Notes: generated from the sequence alone by a model not told the origin. Numbered from the stretch's first letter, positions 21,051 to 33,500 are shown. The stretch is DNA of 64,000 bases from Lepus europaeus (GCF_033115175.1 NC_084843.1:54848474-54912473); one strand, 5' to 3'. Numbers and translations are program-made.

Positions 21051-21242
21051 GGGGCTGGCATTGTGATGCAGCAACCTAAGCTACCACCTGCAGTGCCAGA
21101 ATCCCATATGAATGCAAGTTCCAGTCCTGACTGTTTGCTCCAGAGACTTCTCTCTGCTAGGGAAAACAGTGGAAGATGGTCCATGTGCTTGGGCCCCTGC
21201 CACCCTCATGGAAGTTTTAGCCTTTCTGGCTATTTGCGGAGT
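21051..21242 (+). mobile_element. CSINE, sense, interrupted by an ERV LTR
   Basis: Starts 'ggggctggcattgtgatgca' and runs to 'ggctatttgcggag', where a retroviral LTR begins. The remaining SINE tail was not found beyond the ERV remnant, so that side has been deleted or the ERV rearranged. Confidence 0.8.
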
Positions 21243-21903
21243 TGAAATCGGACAAGACCCCCTAAAATTCACACTAAAATGTGGCCCCTTAAAGTTCCCT
21301 AGAAATGCTATCCATGGTGCCACATGCACTACCGGAATTTGGGGTGCCTTACGATTTCACTACGGGCTTATTACTGAATCCTCAATATTAATAAACCCAA
21401 GAGGGTTCTTGCCTAATATTTAGAGAAGAATTCTAAATACCGGCACAGATAAATGAGGCAGCATGGTACGTTTTAAGCTTTTATTTAGTGAGAAAGATGC
21501 ATAGGAGAGTGAGAGCTTTATTTAGGGGAGAGAGGTGAATGGGGGTTCAGACCGAGCACCAGGAACCAGCCACGTGGATGAGCATCTAGGCAAGGACGCC
21601 TAGAGCACATGGATCGAAGGCCATGTGCCCTGAAGGCATGGGGCTACAGCAAGCCCCTTCCTAGCAAGACGCCAGGGAAAAAGAGCAGGGGTGGGCACAC
21701 TGTGTCCCAGGCTTTTAACCCACTCCAAAGGGGAGTGGTCAATTAACCTGATTGGCTGGTGGGCACCCCGGTGCGGCCAGGTAGGGGAATGAGGCCACAC
21801 AGGGCATAGCAAAGGCATCAGGTAGGAGCATGAGGTCACACAGGGGCGTGGTCTTCCAGTTCACAAATCCGATCAGCTCCAACCTGTATGCCTGCCTACT
21901 TCA
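21243..21903 (-). mobile_element. ERV 3' LTR, antisense
   Basis: A 661-bp unit with TG...CA ends (minus strand TGAAGTAGGCAGGC ... CGATTTCA), directly preceded on the minus strand by a polypurine tract. It has a TATA-like TTAAAAG near 21717-21711 and AATAAA at 21485-21480 and 21522-21517, followed by a U5-like end. It differs from the solo LTR at 15087-15652 apart from the first eight bases. Confidence 0.75.
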
Positions 21904-21918
21904 TTCCCCCCTCAGAGA
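21904..21918 (-). other. Polypurine tract of the ERV
   Basis: Minus strand reads CTCTGAGGGGGGAA immediately before the LTR start. This is the plus-strand primer site expected 5' of a 3' LTR and fixes the orientation and boundary. Confidence 0.7.
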
Positions 21919-23233
21919 CTCAGACCTTAATCTTAAGAGGATGTTGATGGGCGTTGAGTCTCCATCTTCTGTAGCTACTTCCTGCTGATTAGGGGCGCAG
22001 ACCCTGCCTGTTCTCGGTCTGGAAGTCTCTGCCTATCTCATCTAATGAGTTCACTTCACGAGCTGGATCTCTCTCAGTCACTGCCATCCTCATTGTCTCC
22101 TGCATGGTCATCATTATTTTCAGAAGCTGCTGGGTTCTGCTGGGTTATTTTAGATATAAATGAAGGTCCATTGTCACTCTGGAGTGACCGTGGGAGTCCA
22201 AAGCGTGGCACGATGTCTTTCAACATGGCTTTAAGCCATGCTTTCTCCGTTTGGGTTGAAAAGGCCTCTATCCATCCTGTAAAAGTAACAATAAAGACTA
22301 GGAGGTACCTATAATTACTAATCAGGAGCATATTGGTAAAATCAACCTGCCAGTCTACACCTGTTTGTTCCCCTCCTCTGCACAGGAGTCAACAGGGGAG
22401 GTTGCCTTACACGGTGAGGGTTATTCTGTAAACACAGTGGCCAAGAACGAGTCATTTCCTTTATGACCGTATTTAGTCCCTTTCCTCCAAAAGCTCGGGA
22501 GACCAGTTGTACTAAGGTATCTCTTCCCAAGTGGATAGAGTTGTGTATTTCCTTTATAATTTTCCATTGAGTGGCCATTGGTAGCATAATTATGATTTAG
22601 CATCCACCATCCATTTGCATTTTTAGTATAGCCTCGCTGTTGGGCTCATTCATCTCAGGCTCCGTATAGTGAGGTTCCTTAACCACTTCCACAGATTGAG
22701 GTATAAGGGCCATTTCCAAACTTTCCTGTGTAGCTGCTCTATCTGCTAATGCATTTCTCTGGTTAACATAATTATCTCCCTTCTGATGTCCCTTGCAGTG
22801 GATGACAGCCACCCCTGAAGGCTCCAGTACTGCCTGAAGTAGAGCCAGTTTCTCTTTTCCATATAGAACAGGGGTCAGTAAGCCCCTCTCTTTCCAGATT
22901 GCTGCGTGTGCATGTAACACAAGGAAAGCATATCTGGAATCCATCTATCTATCTATCTATCTATTTATTGATCTATCTATATTAACTCACTGACTTTTTC
23001 CCAGTTATAAAGCCCTAGTCAATGCAATAAGCTCCACCTTTTGGGCTAAAGTATTGTGTGGTAGTGCTTGGGCTTCTATCATCTGCCTTTCTAACTCCTT
23101 CATATAGCTGCTGCCATCAGTAAACCATTCAGCATCTGGATTTTCCAGAGGCTCATCTCATAGGTCTGACCTACTAGAGTACACCTGCCTACTTCAGAGT
23201 AAGCCTGAGGATGGAAGGTATCCCCCTCCTCTA
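21919..23233 (-). pseudogene. ERV pol remnant: RNase H and integrase, class I type
   Basis: On the minus strand the order is RNase H, integrase, then a short leftover next to the polypurine tract. RNase H shows the active-site block WFTDGSSY (about 23125-23102) and, after a gap, HCKGHQKGDNYVNQRN (about 22800-22750). Integrase shows a degraded zinc-binding region at 22600-22350, then TFTGWIEAFSTQTE and RFGLPRSLQSDNGPSF, part of the catalytic core. Frames are broken by stops and shifts, and a (GATA)n microsatellite interrupts RNase H. After the integrase core (about 22145) the sequence jumps to what may be an env/3' tail, so most of env is gone. Everything 5' of RNase H is also missing. The element is non-functional. 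Confidence 0.8.
22941..22980. repeat. (ATCT)n microsatellite within ERV pol
   Basis: About eight ATCT units, some altered, between two parts of the RNase H homology. Reads as (GATA)n on the coding strand. Confidence 0.85.
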
Positions 23234-23565
23234 TAATTTTAAATTTTTTAAAGAAATATTTATTTGTAAAGCAAGCATCAAATCTCAACATGTCAATTGT
23301 TTTCAGCCCTTGTTTCTACTGTTAAGAACACTGCATTTTTCTTTTTACTATTTGTTGAATTTTTTACTTAGTATAAGGTTAATTTTATGAGAATAAAGTG
23401 AACAAAAAGTAGATCATTGTAAAAATTAGGAGAGGAAGGAGGAAGAAGGGTAGGAATGAGAACTGGAGGGAGGATAGGGTAAAAAATATCGCTAGGTTCC
23501 TAAACCTGTATTTATGAAATATATGAAATTTGTTTACCTTAAAAAATTAAACCAAAACAAAGATT
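23234..23565 (+). mobile_element. Old L1 3' UTR fragment
   Basis: Sense old-type L1 3' end: 'gagaggaaggaggaagaagg', then 'ggttcctaaacctgtattta' and a 'ccttaaaaaattaaa' tail. The left boundary with the ERV is approximate. Confidence 0.55.
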
Positions 23566-24273
23566 TACTGGAACAACAGAATACCCATCAAAAAAGATGA
23601 CGTTTATACTCGCCTGATTTCTTACTAAAATACACTTCAGATGGATTGGATGTGTAAAGTCAAAACAGAAAACAACTCTTCAGGGCTTTTAAGTAATCTT
23701 TGGCACCTATATATTTTCTGTATAATGACCTTAAATGGAAATGGCTTCCAAGTATGGCGCAAAACAGAAATATTGGAAGACCATATGTTAACTTGCCTAT
23801 CTCTTAAAAAATGTCTACGTGGAGAGTGCACTCTACCACAGAAGCAAAATGAAAGTCCTGAAAATCATCATCACACCAATCAAAAATAAGCAACTAATAA
23901 CCTCAGTATATTTTTTTTTCAACTAACTTGTGTGTTCCCTGAATACATAGGTTAAACTGTATTTTATTTGAATATCCTTTTACATTACCACCAGGAAACA
24001 AAATTCTAAGGGAGTTCTTGGCAAAACTGATTTAATCAAAGTGATTCATGACTGTTTTTGGGGGGTGTGCAGAATATACCGAATAGCTCTTGTTGAGAAC
24101 TCAAGTCTGAGACCATGTATACACAGAGTTGCTGAAAACTGCAGTTTTAGTTACCATCAGTTAATGGTTATTGAAAGTGAATTCAACTTAATTGCTTTAC
24201 TGATTTGCCTAGCAATTGTTGAAATGTTGGGCTTACTATTTGTTCTTAAATTTTGTAAAAATTCTATTCCCAC
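23566..24273. other. Intergenic DNA, no gene recognised
   Basis: Short frames at 23641-23889 and 24041-24415 lack domains, and the second runs into a SINE. No repeat family recognised. Confidence 0.45.
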
Positions 24274-24569
24274 CTATTTATTTGAGAGGGAGGGGGAGAA
24301 TGACACTCCCTTTCACTGTTGCATTCACCAAATTCCCACAGCATGCAGTGTCTGGGGGCTGGGCTGGACCAAAGCCAGGGACCAGGAACTCAATCCAGGT
24401 CTCCCACAAGGGTGACAGGCACCCAACTACTTGAAATATCACTTGCTTCCTCCCAGGGTGTGCATTAAAGGAAGCTGGAATTGGTAGTGGATTTGGGACT
24501 TGAAGCTAAAGCTCTGCCACTGAATTCAGACATCTTAAGTGTTCTAATTACTAGATCAGATGCCCAGCA
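24274..24569 (-). mobile_element. CSINE, antisense, old
   Basis: Recognised by 'atttatttgagagggaggg', 'aggtctcccacaaggg', 'aaggaagctggaattgg' and a degenerate tRNA-like end 'ctagatcagatgcccagc'. Confidence 0.75.
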
Positions 24570-25314
24570 GTGGGATACTTGTGAACTTGCTAAACCCTAG
24601 AGGAAATGCAATGCTAATAGGTGAAATTATAGATCAATTTTATCTTTTTTTTAGATACTCCTCCATTTTGCTTTTGAAATAAATTTCTTATTTCTTTAGT
24701 GAAGTCACACTCCTATATTGAAGAAACTTTAAAGTTGAGAATAATCTTGTATGTTAGTGTCATTATGCTTATTTTTTTATAGTCTGTTGATTTGTTTTCT
24801 GTGTAAAATTAGGAAGACCACTTTAAAAAATCTGAGGGAATTTATGCATCATTTTAAGCTATTTCTAAGTTTCTCCTTAAAATACATTTTTTTCCATTTT
24901 AAAACAATAAAATATATTAATTGCTCTATTTACTAAGGAAAAATTTTTATATTCCTAAATGGAAAAACATGACGCTTCTTCTACTTTACACATTTTACAT
25001 GTAGAATTGCAACTCTTTTCTCTTGGTTTTACAATAGCATATTTGAAACAATTTTACTTTACATAAAGTGGGATATATTACTTCCCCTGAAAAGATTTTT
25101 TCCACTTAGTTTTTAGAATGATGTGCTAACTTTTTCTATAAAGAAGAGTGACTTAGCTATATGAATGACTATCATCTTGCTGTAAGAGCGTCTAGATAGA
25201 TTACATTCAGAATACCTATGTGCCTTGTAATAAGGTCCTATCCTATCCTCTAAGGGACTAATACCTTTGTTTTGCTGTTTAACTTGAACTCAGTGTCTTT
25301 CATGTTCAGATTTA
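24570..25314. other. AT-rich intergenic DNA
   Basis: No gene or named repeat recognised. Confidence 0.5.
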
Positions 25315-25740
25315 AAGTTTATATTGAAGTACAACACACCTTTAAACCATGTGCACATCATAGACACATGGTCCAATAAATTATCACAAATATAACCTCC
25401 TGTAGCGTCAGCAGTGGCTCAACAAATTGATACGGGTTCCCTACGCCCCTTTCCTAACACGTCATTGTCCAAAGAGTAACTGTTATTCCGATGTTATTAG
25501 CACAAATTGACTTTGTTTGGTTTTGTCCTTTATTTAAGAAGAATGACACCTGAGTACTTTATTGTTGGATTTTTTCCCTATGAGTGTAAATTTCAACCAC
25601 ATTGTTGTGTGTAGTTGAGGGTGGTCTTTGTCACAATTGAACAATGTCCCATTGGGTGGACTACCCCTCAATGCATTCATTGTCTTAATTACATTTATTG
25701 TTATACTTGGCCTGTCTGGTATTGCTTTCATGATATGCCT
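25315..25740 (-). mobile_element. Old L1M fragment, antisense
   Basis: Matches the antisense L1M 3' region: 'attgaagtacaacacacctt', 'ccaataaattatcacaa', 'taactgttattccgatgtta' and 'cacattgttgtgtgtagttg'. Diverged and non-coding. Confidence 0.6.
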
Positions 25741-26974
25741 TGCTACTCACCAGGTAGTTCTATGAGTCAGAATCCTTGGGATACTCTCAAAGCTTTTCTG
25801 CCTATAATTCCCTGCCTTTTGCCTGTATTTCAGCATGACTTCCTTGCCCTAAAGGGGGAATGGTTTTTCTTGTTCAGTGTTATGTTAACTGGGTCATAGA
25901 GTACCATGGCAGGAGCTCCTATACACTTCAGAAGTAGAGTAACATAGTCTTCTCTTTCTCTAGTCTCAGGAATAGGGAGTGAAATTTTAACTGTATTCTT
26001 TTGTGGATTCAAGCACAATTTATACTATAGGAGGAAAAGCCACTACCTTGCAGAACTCATGTCCTGCAAAGGAGTCCAAGTTATTTCTCCACAGTGAGAA
26101 CTTTTTCTGTGCCTGTAATACCTCTGTGCAGCACATTATAGGTATAGCAATCTCTGAATACATTTTCTATGTTTTCTTAAGGTGGAATAAGAAAGAATTG
26201 AGAATACATGCAAAGACTTTAATAGATAATACAAAACAGCTATTTCTGCACCAGCATACCTGGAGGATGAAGTGACTGTTAGTTGTGAGCTGTGCTCTTT
26301 GGGAGTCCATTGTAAGCAGAAGCCATGAAGGAATAGGCTTCTACCTTAACAGTGTCCAGTAACTTGTTTAAGATGCGACAGATGAACTATAGCTTTGTGC
26401 CAAAGACAGGGAAGTGCCTCTCCATATTTCTGTATCGAGGAAGGATTTTCGTCAAAAGTGGTAATGCTCTCAGTTCTGTACAAACTTCTTAGAGGTTCAT
26501 TGTCCCATTTTGTCCATGAATCATCATATTAGTGATTCAAAGTTAGTTCAACACTCTTACAGCAACATTCTGGTGCCTATGTGATTCATTCATTTTGTTG
26601 ATCAGTTTTGTTCAAGTTGAGCTCAGTTCAAAAAGAAGAAAGCTATTTTGACTACTTGTGCAAAAGTAGAGAACTGTCATATAAGAGTATTACTCATGAA
26701 AGATACAGTAGGCAATGATTACTCCACAAGCATTTATGAAAATAAATTTGTTTAGCCTTAAACAGTAGGTTTTTAAAACTTAGCCAGTTACTTTGTGCAA
26801 GGTAGTTTCTTTTCTACACAAAGTCCTCAAAAGCAACCAACTTTGTGGGTCATGAAGAAAATATTTCATCCTACTTACGTCTCATATGTCTCTTCCCAAG
26901 AGTGTATTTTTCCCAACAATCTTGTGTTCATAATTTCTCCATTGCCGGGCAACTACTTTTAAGCAATTTCCTTT
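25741..26974. other. Intergenic DNA, no gene recognised
   Basis: Small unrelated frames only. No recognised repeat. Confidence 0.45.
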
Positions 26975-27256
26975 TGGGGTGGGTATCTTGCCTAACAGTT
27001 AAGATGTTATTTAGAATGTCTGTATCCCACATAATGATGCCAGGAGTCATCTCTTTGCTTCAGATCCTAATTCCAGCTTTCTACTATGGAAGATCCTGGA
27101 AGATAGTAGATGATGGCTAAGTAGTTAGATTTCTTTCACTCATGTAAGTCAGGGTTGGGTAGGGGTTCCTGACTTTGGTCATGAGTTATGGACACTTGGA
27201 GAATAAACCAATGAATGGTGTGTCTGTCTGTCTCTGCTTTCCTTTAATAATATTTT
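26975..27256 (+). mobile_element. CSINE, sense, highly diverged
   Basis: Overall CSINE order is retained: 'ggggtgggtatcttgcc' head, 'ctatggaagatcctgg' centre, 'acttggagaataaaccaatg' for the 'ggagtgaacca' block, then a 'gtctgtctgtctctgctttc' pyrimidine tract. Confidence 0.6.
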
Positions 27257-28751
27257 TCTGAAAAAGAATTGCCTATTAATGATATTATAGATGTTAGCTG
27301 GCAAATAACTGATGGTCTATGCATATTGCATACAGCAGATTGTCTTGTAAGTCACGAAATGTCTGGTTGAGTATCTGAAATCTTTTCAATGATGTACATC
27401 CTGGGAGAATATCAGGGACTCTACAGTGGTAATTCATCAGGTGTTGGGTTCCAAGAGGTGTGCCCAACGTTTTAAGAATGCCAGTGTCTTCCATCTTGGT
27501 GTTAGCTTTTCCTTTTGATGCTGTTTTGGAATTCTCTTTAGAGCACTTAAGTTTCAACAGAAAAGATTACAAGGGTTCCTGAGAATCCATTTCCAAGTGT
27601 AATTTCGATTTTGATACTATAGAAGTTCTTGAAGGATTTTTGAGTTGCTAGTGTCAATGATGATATTTGTCTGACGTGTTTGAATAACTATTCTAATTGC
27701 TGAACACTTGTCCTTTCTGCTACTGTGGGTGGTATTGTGTTCTGAAGTGGGGGGAGGGGGGCAGAGAATGTAATCAAATAGTAATCACAATTTCACTGGA
27801 CCTCACATTATAGGAATGACCAAGGAGGAAGACAGGAAGATTGCTTGGAGACTCAATTTTAATTTATTTGTGTCTGTTTGTGTTATCAATGGTCTTAACT
27901 TTGATTCCATACTTAGTACTTAATTCAACCACACAAGCACTCAGTATTTGTATATCTAATATGGCTATTTATATATACAAGCTCATCATTTGACATGATA
28001 AAACCATATTCATTGATCATTATTCATTTATCTTGGTAATAATGCCTATAGAAATACATTGTTATTCACAGAACAAGGCTCATAACAACTTCAGTGACGA
28101 AAGTACACTTGGAAGGAATTTCTTGTCCTTGATTAAAGCTTGTTTAATGGACAATAAACAATAAACAGATCATAGAATTTATGAGAATAAATATACACCC
28201 TCCTCTTCCTTATCTTAATATTTTGTAAAACCTTCATGACTTAATTTTTGAAGATATGTGTGTATTGATGATTTCAACATTACTTCCTAGTAGAAATCTC
28301 ATCTAAATTAGCCCAGTGTATCCAGAGTTGGTTTTTAAACTGTGTCCTGAAAGTAGACACTAGAGCAGAGTTGCTTCATACATTCGTATACCCAGGGATG
28401 TTTATCACATAGCCTTTGAGGGAGTTTGACAATATTATGGCTTCACAATAATCTCTTGGGCTGTGCTCATAAAAATGATTTCATTCATTGATGGTTTTGT
28501 GAAATGTTGATTATCATATGCCTTCTTGAAGATTTGCAAATCATAGTAAGGATTGCAAAAAACTTATTATTTGACATTGTAGATCCTTCAGTGTGGTTAA
28601 ATATATTTAATCCAGGTTCATTATAAATGTATCATTGCTTTTTTTAGGCCACAGTCTTAAATAAGAAAAATCCTGTAGAAAATGCCAGCTTCAGTTTTAG
28701 ACAAATATCAGAACTTGCAAATATGGAACTGAATAGTTTGTGGGGGATAGC
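27257..28751. other. AT-rich intergenic DNA
   Basis: No coding signal and no recognised repeat. The G-rich word at 27748-27762 is short. Confidence 0.45.
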
Positions 28752-28925
28752 CATTTTGTTAAGTGCTTTATATGGATTATTTCCTTAAAATATATATAAA
28801 ATTGCTTCTAGTGTTAAATCTTGCTTAGAATTGAGGAAACTGAATGTTAAATATATTGCCCAAGGTCACTCAGGTAGGAAAAGAAAAAGCCTATATGTGA
28901 ACCTGAGCAGATCTTAGATGATAGC
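28752..28925 (-). mobile_element. MIR fragment, antisense
   Basis: 'attgaggaaactgaatgtta', 'ttgcccaaggtcactcagg' and a degenerate 'aacctgagcaga' reproduce the MIR core in antisense. Confidence 0.7.
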
Positions 28926-29349
28926 ACATTTTTAAAAGTACCCTGTGTAATTTGTATTCGGAGTGCGGTCCTTGACTCGCATCTAGAAACTTGATAGAAC
29001 TGCACTAAGAGTGATGAGTTGGTACAGTATGGTCAACATCAGGTGATCAAAGATCTTCGGAGATGGTGTCCTTTCCAAGAAAAAAAAAAAAATGGGTCCT
29101 TCAGTGGCAAGTCCTTTAACTTATGCCCTTTTTATTTTGCTATTTTCCTGTCTTTGTCATACCTGGGACACATATTTTAAGTCTGATGGATTTGCCGCCA
29201 TCATAAAACTATAAGGCACCAATCAGGAAAATAAAAGCCAAGACACTAAGTTTTTTGCACAGACAAAATAGAAGCATCTTAGGATGCTGATGACATAAAG
29301 GCACAGTCACTACTTTGATTTGTTGAGCTTTATTGTTGATTTTTTTTTT
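28926..29349. other. Intergenic DNA with short A run
   Basis: A run at about 29078-29091. Nothing else recognised before the T run that starts the next SINE. Confidence 0.5.
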
Positions 29350-29714
29350 AAAAAAAGATTTTTATTTGAAAGGCAGAATTACAGAGAGACAGGAAGAAAC
29401 GGAGGAGGGAGAAGAGATCTAGATAGAGAGATTTAGGTAGATGGCTGAATCGATCAATCCATAGATAGATGTTGGTAATTCTTGCATACCCTCCTTTACT
29501 TCCCAATTGGCATAACATCCACTGCTGGGCCACGCTGAGGCCAGGAGCTTCATCCTTGTCTTCCACGTGAGTGGCATGGGACCACACACTTCAGCTATCT
29601 TCTCTGCTTTCCCCAGCACATTAGCTGAGAGCTGTATCTGAAGTGGAGGAGGCAGGAGTCTAAATGGCCAGCATGGCGGGTAGTGTCCTAACCCTATGCC
29701 ACAGTGCAGGCCCC
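29350..29714 (-). mobile_element. CSINE, antisense, with expanded GATA/GATC-like insert
   Basis: 'tttttatttgaaaggcagaa' tail, an unusual 'gatagatg'-rich stretch at 29418-29470, then 'ctgaggccaggagcttcatc' and the head complement 'tatgccacagtgcaggcccc'. Longer than usual because of the insert. Confidence 0.8.
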
Positions 29715-29742
29715 TGGCCTTTATCATTCTAAGACGACAAAT

Positions 29743-30031
29743 AAGCTGTGTGGCCTTTATTGTGCAGCAGCAGATTGTCTCCGATCCCATATCAGAACTC
29801 AAGTTCAAGTCCCAGATTCTCTGCTTGCCATCCAGCTCCCAGCTAATGCACCTGGGATAGTAGGGAAAGACTGCTGGTATTTTGGCCCCTGCCACACATG
29901 TGGGAATCCTGTATGGAGTCCCAGGCTTCTGACTTTGTCCTGGCAAGGTGAACCAGGGAATGGAAGATCTTTCCTTGTCTCTGTCACACTGCCTTTCAAA
30001 TGAATAAAATAAATCTTAAAAATAAAAAAAA
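29743..30031 (+). mobile_element. CSINE, sense, old; inverted partner of the preceding copy
   Basis: 'gcagcagcagattgtctccg' head, 'gggaaagactgctggta' centre, 'gcctttcaaatgaataaaat' tail. It faces the copy at 29350-29714 across a gap of about 28 bases. Confidence 0.8.
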
Positions 30032-32667
30032 GCAATAAGCTACTATTTCATTGTTCCCAATGTCAATTTTACATTGCTTGATTTTTTTTTTTTTTTGTCA
30101 ATGATAAGCAACATGGCTTAGGCTACAGTCAAAAAAAGTAAGCATGTATGAATGGAACTGTTAAGATAAAACTAACCCTAGTATCACATTGTAGGACAAT
30201 TAACATAAAGTTTTTAGGGGATGAGAGGTAAAGAGGAGCTACATAATGGATAACTTTGCAATCCAGTCATAGGAATTTAACACCATAATCCTATTGGGCC
30301 TTTTAGCACTGCCATAAATGAAATGAAGTAATCTGCTATAATGTTGATTTAAATTTTTATATTATAGCAATTTTCTACAATAAAATTTTATTGAGTGAAA
30401 CTTTACAGCAAATATTATGATAATCATTCTTATTTGGATACAGGATCATTACTGATTGAAGTTAACTCGACAGTTGTTTACAATGCTAGCCATTTTACCA
30501 AAATTAGTAATGTTTTCATTTAGAACCATTTAAGTTAAAGTATAAGAAAGATGAAAAAGGGAAAAAGTCACTTGTGAAATGAAACACAAAGGATGGCACA
30601 TGCAAATATGTCTTTATATCCAAATATGTGCTTTTAGTTATAAAAGTGTTCTAATTTCAGGAGGTAGGTGGGTAGGAGAAAAAGTACATGTTCCTGGGTT
30701 TTGACGCTAAAGCAGATTATATTGCTTTAGTTGAATAAATAGAAGTTAAACTAGTATTGATTCTATAAAAACTATTTAATACAAGATATCTTAAGTGTCA
30801 GGGAATAAAAATGAAACAAAATGAAGATCTTACTCTCAAAGAATGTCCATTATATTGGAGTCAATATGACCCGTGAAGCATATCTGGAGAAGATACTAAT
30901 TAGGAGCAAAATTAAAGGAGTTCTGTGATACAGAGCAAGGCTATAGAATGGCAAAGTTTGTAAAGAAAAGTTATTATAATGATCTGAGCGATTACCTGCA
31001 AAAGGGGAATGAACAATTTGGACTTTCTGGAGAAAAGCGATTGTAGAAGAGCAACATGCCAGTGTGATTAGCGAAGAGAGGTCATGGTGGTAACTATTTA
31101 TAAAATAGGGCACATAGAGAATAAGGGTGGAATTTGGGGACCAGATATGATGCAAAAATATGTATCAGCAGTGAGGCTGATTTGGAATAGAGTTGTGAGG
31201 TGGTGCTAAGGAACTAGATTCTGGATATCTTTCCAAGGGAGAGATACTATCAGTATTGATAGATTTTGTGTAGATGAAGAAAGAAAAAAACTATATTTCA
31301 AAAACAGATGTGCAATGCTTACTAATCAACTAGTAATGTAGAAGAGGCTACTTGAGCATGGAAGTCTGGGATACAAAGGTGAAGTAGAGATTGGAGGGAG
31401 AAAATGAGAAATCCTAGTATGAAGTTGATACTAGAATACTTGAGACTGTGTCATGTCATGTACGGAGTCAGTGATGATGGTAAAAAGAACAGGGCTAAGA
31501 CTGAGCCCTGGCATTTTATAATATTTTGAGGATGTTTCAATTCAGAAGATAATTAGGAAAAATGCCTGAAAAATATGAGAACCAGAGTTAGTGTTCTCTA
31601 ACAACTACTAGAGGACATTCAAGAACTAGTGATTAACTGTAGCAGTATTATTATTCAAGTAAAATAAGACTGAGGGCTGTCAATTGCATGTGGTACTATG
31701 GAGATAATGATCCTGAAAAAGAAGCCAATACCGTTCAGATATCACCACTATCTCATCAGGCAATGCTTTATTTTCTAGCTCCCTGTCATCCCAGACTTCC
31801 ACCCATGAGAGTCTCATAAAGTGACGTTGCTGCACTCAAGTATTAGTGCTACTCAGTTTAGCACCATTCATGCTGCCCATGTTGCTACGCACTGTTGAGT
31901 GATAACTTCTAGCATCTCATTTGAACAGATGCGTTCAAGGGTTGCATTGATGTTAACTAAATTGGGTAATGTGTAGTTCCAAGAACTTAAATGAGTGATC
32001 AGTGAAACTGAGAAAAGAAAGGAGAAAAGTCAATACAAGGTGTATTATACATCTGCTCTCTACTTTAAAAACAAGCTTTATTTTTGTCACTCATGGACCT
32101 CAGATTACCTGTTCTGAAACATTGGCAGGAGAACCTGTTGTCAGTTAATTGAGCAGCATTAGCACTTTCAGATGGTGCTTATTTGAGTACAGAAGTGTCT
32201 CTCATTATGTCATCAGGGAGGTGAATATTAGAGAACAGAGTGGTCAAAATCTCACCAGAGGTGAGGCCATTGGGACATGGGTGGATGTAAGGAGGTTTCT
32301 GTTATCCTACCAGTAGAACTGAAGATTTAGATGAGATATGACGTATATTAAAGAGTCAGCTTTTAAGAATGCAGTGTGTGTGGATTAATGAGCAGAGAAT
32401 CAGATTGCCTGGTGGATGGAAATGTGTAACCAAAGTACAAGGCAAAATGTGCTATTCCAAGACTTGAAGGAAAGCCAAAGTGGTTCAGATACACAGAACA
32501 GGGGCGGGGTGTGGGTGAGGGAGTTAAGAGGCTACAAATATAAGTGGACTGCAAATCCCACAGGCAATTTCTAGGACACGTTAATAAATGGGGTCTTTCT
32601 TAGGAACAATGGAAACTCAAGAGTATTTTTATGAGGGAAGGTTATATAATTGAATTTTATTGTGAAA
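30032..32667. other. Repeat-poor AT-rich intergenic DNA
   Basis: A 2.6-kb stretch with no recognised repeat apart from a T run at 30082-30096. Minus-strand frames at 30850-31155 and 32363-32554 show no domain. Confidence 0.45.
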
Positions 32668-32951
32668 ATATTTGTTTATTTCTAAAACAGAGGGAGACAG
32701 ATATTTCTGTTCATTGTTTGAATGGCCAAACACCCACAATGTCCAGGTAGGCTAAGTGAAAACCACGAGACTGGCCTTCCCTGTGGATGGCAGCAACCCA
32801 AGTACTTAAATCAGGACCTGCTCTGGCCAGCTTGTGCATTAGCAGGAAGCTGGAATCAGAAGCAGAGCCAGGACTTGAACTCAGGCGCAAGGATAAAGGG
32901 TGTGTATCTCCCAAGCGGTGTCTTGACCACTGTGCCAAATGCCAGAGCCAG
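32668..32951 (-). mobile_element. CSINE, antisense, old
   Basis: 'tttgtttatttctaaaacag' tail, 'gcattagcaggaagctggaa' and 'gccaggacttgaactcagg', then 'gaccactgtgccaaatgcc'. Old by divergence. Confidence 0.8.
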
Positions 32952-33442
32952 ATTTGTTTTTGAAAGATAGCTCCAGCTGTGGTTTAGAGGAGTATTTTTT
33001 AAAGGGGCTAAAGTAAAATGCAGTAAAGCACATAAGAAAATGTTTTCAGAAATCTAAGCTGAAGATAACTAGTTTAGAACAACTTTATGCAATGAAGAAA
33101 TGAAGGGAAGTAAGTCGACTCCATTCATTTCACAATGTTGCCAATGTATGCCAGGGATATAGACAATTTTTAAAATTATATGTCAGTAAAATGGCATTTT
33201 TTTCAAAATAAATAAAAATAAGGAAGCTGAGGAGATATCTCATAGCTAAAATAGTCTGATGGTATACTGGATATGTGAAGTGAGAGATGGAGGATAGGAC
33301 CTCTCCTAAATTAGATTAGGACAGCAGTGCCATTTCCTGAGATACAGAATGATGTGGGAGGGCTCGTTGGAAGCTTGGAGTTTGTTCATTTAGTTTTCAG
33401 CTTGTTGAATTTCAACTTGTGGCATTTGAATAGTAATGTAGA
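32952..33442. other. Intergenic DNA
   Basis: No gene or repeat recognised. Confidence 0.45.
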
Positions 33443-33500
33443 GGAGCTAGGACTTGAACTTGAGTTCTGATATGGGATCGGAGACAACCTGCTGCCACAC
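33443..33500 (-). mobile_element. CSINE fragment, antisense (B-box region only)
   Basis: About 58 bases closely resemble the reverse complement of the head of the CSINE at 29743-30031 ('ctgatatgggatcggagaca'). No remaining SINE sequence is attached, so it is an isolated piece. Confidence 0.6.

Noticed and set aside
22941..22980. (ATCT)n as a CRISPR-like or regulatory array
   Set aside because: A simple tetranucleotide microsatellite in ERV sequence. No spaced repeats and a eukaryotic context.
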